Assembly: GCA_039714735.1 (NCBI GenBank) | Contig: JBDLIT010000033.1 | Coordinates: 1-31,494 of the forward strand | From: JASJBU01 sp039714735 | GTDB lineage: Bacteria; Pseudomonadota; Gammaproteobacteria; Chromatiales; Chromatiaceae | DNA: 31,494 bases | Direction of reading: 5' to 3' | Shown: positions 30,750-31,494 of the stretch, piece by piece | Numbering within the stretch: position 1 is the stretch's first letter | How the letters are laid out: each line of letters opens with the position of its first letter | Made by a program: the position numbers and the translations under genes | The notes under the pieces: generated by a model | The model's input: only the letters and a program-made list of their open reading frames with translations | Told to the model about the DNA's origin: nothing | Databases searched by the model: none

Positions 30750-31494
30750 ATCGGCTGGTTGCATGGCAGCAATCCCTGGCTCAATCGATCGAGGCAGATC
30801 CTGCGGCTGGGTCTCTGGTCGAAAACGGCCTTGACGGCGCCGTTCACGACAGGTTTCAGGATGGCCTTGAGATTTACCGAAACAACAGCCTTGGCTCGCG
30901 CAGCCTGGCGCTTGAATCGGTCTATCCTGTGTGTCTCAGATTGCTCGGCACTGAATGTTTTCGTGGCTTGGCGCGAGAGTTCGTCAGACGCCATCCCTCG
31001 ATGCATCCCGATCTCAATCGCTTTGGCGCTGGTTTTGCGAATCTGCTCGACGAGGTGCTGGAGAATCAGCTTGAATTCGCCCGGCTGCCCTGGCTGGCCG
31101 ATCTGGTGCGTTTGGAGTGGCTCTGTCACCAAGTCTACTATCAAGCGGACGATGAACCGCTTGAAATCGGTAATTTGGATGAAGTTGATGCATCCCGATT
31201 GTGGCCGCGGCCCAGTCGCTGTCTGGCCTGGCTGCGCACACCCTGGCCGGTCCATGAGATTTGGCAGACTCACCAAGATGCAGCCGAACCGCCGGTCATG
31301 CAAGTCGTGGCGGGTGAGTGGCGCCTGGTAATTGAGCGTCGAAACCAGAATGCAGTGCCGGTGGTCTCCGATTCGGGCATCCTGGATCTGCTCGATGCCT
31401 GCGCGTCAGGCGCCAGTGTCGCTGAGATCTCGGCCGATCAACGGCTGGACGCCGAGAGTCTGGGTGAACTCATGATTCGCGGATGGATCGGCAG
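30746..31494 (+). CDS. bufC: BufC, DUF2063 partner of BufB (3' end beyond the window)
   Basis: An open frame from ATG 30746 to the window end without a stop, about 249 residues seen. The N-terminal part (LVAWQQSLAQSIEAD, then LEIYRNN and LESVYPVCLRLLG) is the DUF2063 / RiPP-recognition-type partner signature. ATGA (30746-30749) couples it to bufB. DUF2063 proteins bind the precursor and present it to the MNIO enzyme. The remainder resembles the usual C-terminal winged-helix region (LLDACASGASVAEIS). Only the end is missing; no internal stop or frameshift. Confidence 0.92.
   Translation, partial: MNRLVAWQQSLAQSIEADPAAGSLVENGLDGAVHDRFQDGLEIYRNNSLGSRSLALESVYPVCLRLLGTECFRGLAREFVRRHPSMHPDLNRFGAGFANLLDEVLENQLEFARLPWLADLVRLEWLCHQVYYQADDEPLEIGNLDEVDASRLWPRPSRCLAWLRTPWPVHEIWQTHQDAAEPPVMQVVAGEWRLVIERRNQNAVPVVSDSGILDLLDACASGASVAEISADQRLDAESLGELMIRGWIG

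Noticed and set aside
1..31494. CRISPR arrays, tRNA/rRNA genes, insertion sequences and prophage
   Set aside because: I read the intergenic gaps for regular spaced repeats, cloverleaf-like sequences and transposase or phage genes and found none.

Overview
The window looks like a chromosomal segment of a sulfur-oxidising gammaproteobacterium, of the general Chromatiales / Sedimenticola / Thiodiazotropha kind. This rests on gene content: SoxB, a TtrS/TtrR-type two-component system, flagellar FliK and FlhB-like genes, RdgC, TmcA and HypF. The exact taxon is inference. I see no rRNA, tRNA, CRISPR array, insertion sequence or phage gene. Most of the window is ordinary, gene-dense chromosome.

Layout. 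(1) 1-8314 is a sulfur-metabolism block: the tail of an unseen gene, a membrane cytochrome b, an OprD-like porin, a coiled-coil protein of unknown function, a TtrS/TtrR-like sensor-regulator pair, and soxB. (2) 8347-12281 is mixed housekeeping: an FlhB C-terminal-like protein and FliK (minus strand), a GYF_2/TM/pentapeptide-repeat protein, AmrA (minus) and RdgC. (3) 12385-12527 is an intergenic stretch with an FNR/ANR-type box, a correctly spaced -10 and a two-hairpin, U-tailed transcript. I read it as a candidate anaerobically induced small RNA. (4) 12558-15940 (minus) is a nucleotide-sugar operon: TviB-type dehydrogenase, TviC-type epimerase and UDP-glucuronate 4-epimerase. (5) 16374-20960 holds an unknown exported protein, a B12-binding radical SAM protein and TmcA (minus). 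(6) 21180-25840 is a compact five-gene signalling operon: PhnD-like binding protein, histidine kinase, single-domain receiver, receiver-PP2C phosphatase and STAS protein. (7) 25993-29470 is hypF followed by the AmmeMemoRadiSam radical SAM gene amrS. (8) 29605-31494 is a bufferin-type RiPP metallophore operon, bufA1-bufB-bufC, with bufC cut by the window end.

How they may work together. The TtrS/TtrR pair sits between the redox/porin genes and soxB, so it may sense a sulfur oxyanion and tune thiosulfate or tetrathionate metabolism. The 21-26 kb operon looks like a periplasmic ligand sensor feeding a phosphatase/STAS partner switch. The bufferin operon is expected to make a modified, metal-binding periplasmic peptide. 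Least described here are the candidate FNR-type sRNA, the PhnD-kinase-PP2C-STAS cassette, and the 346-residue protein whose gene is bracketed by an inverted repeat that covers its own start codon.
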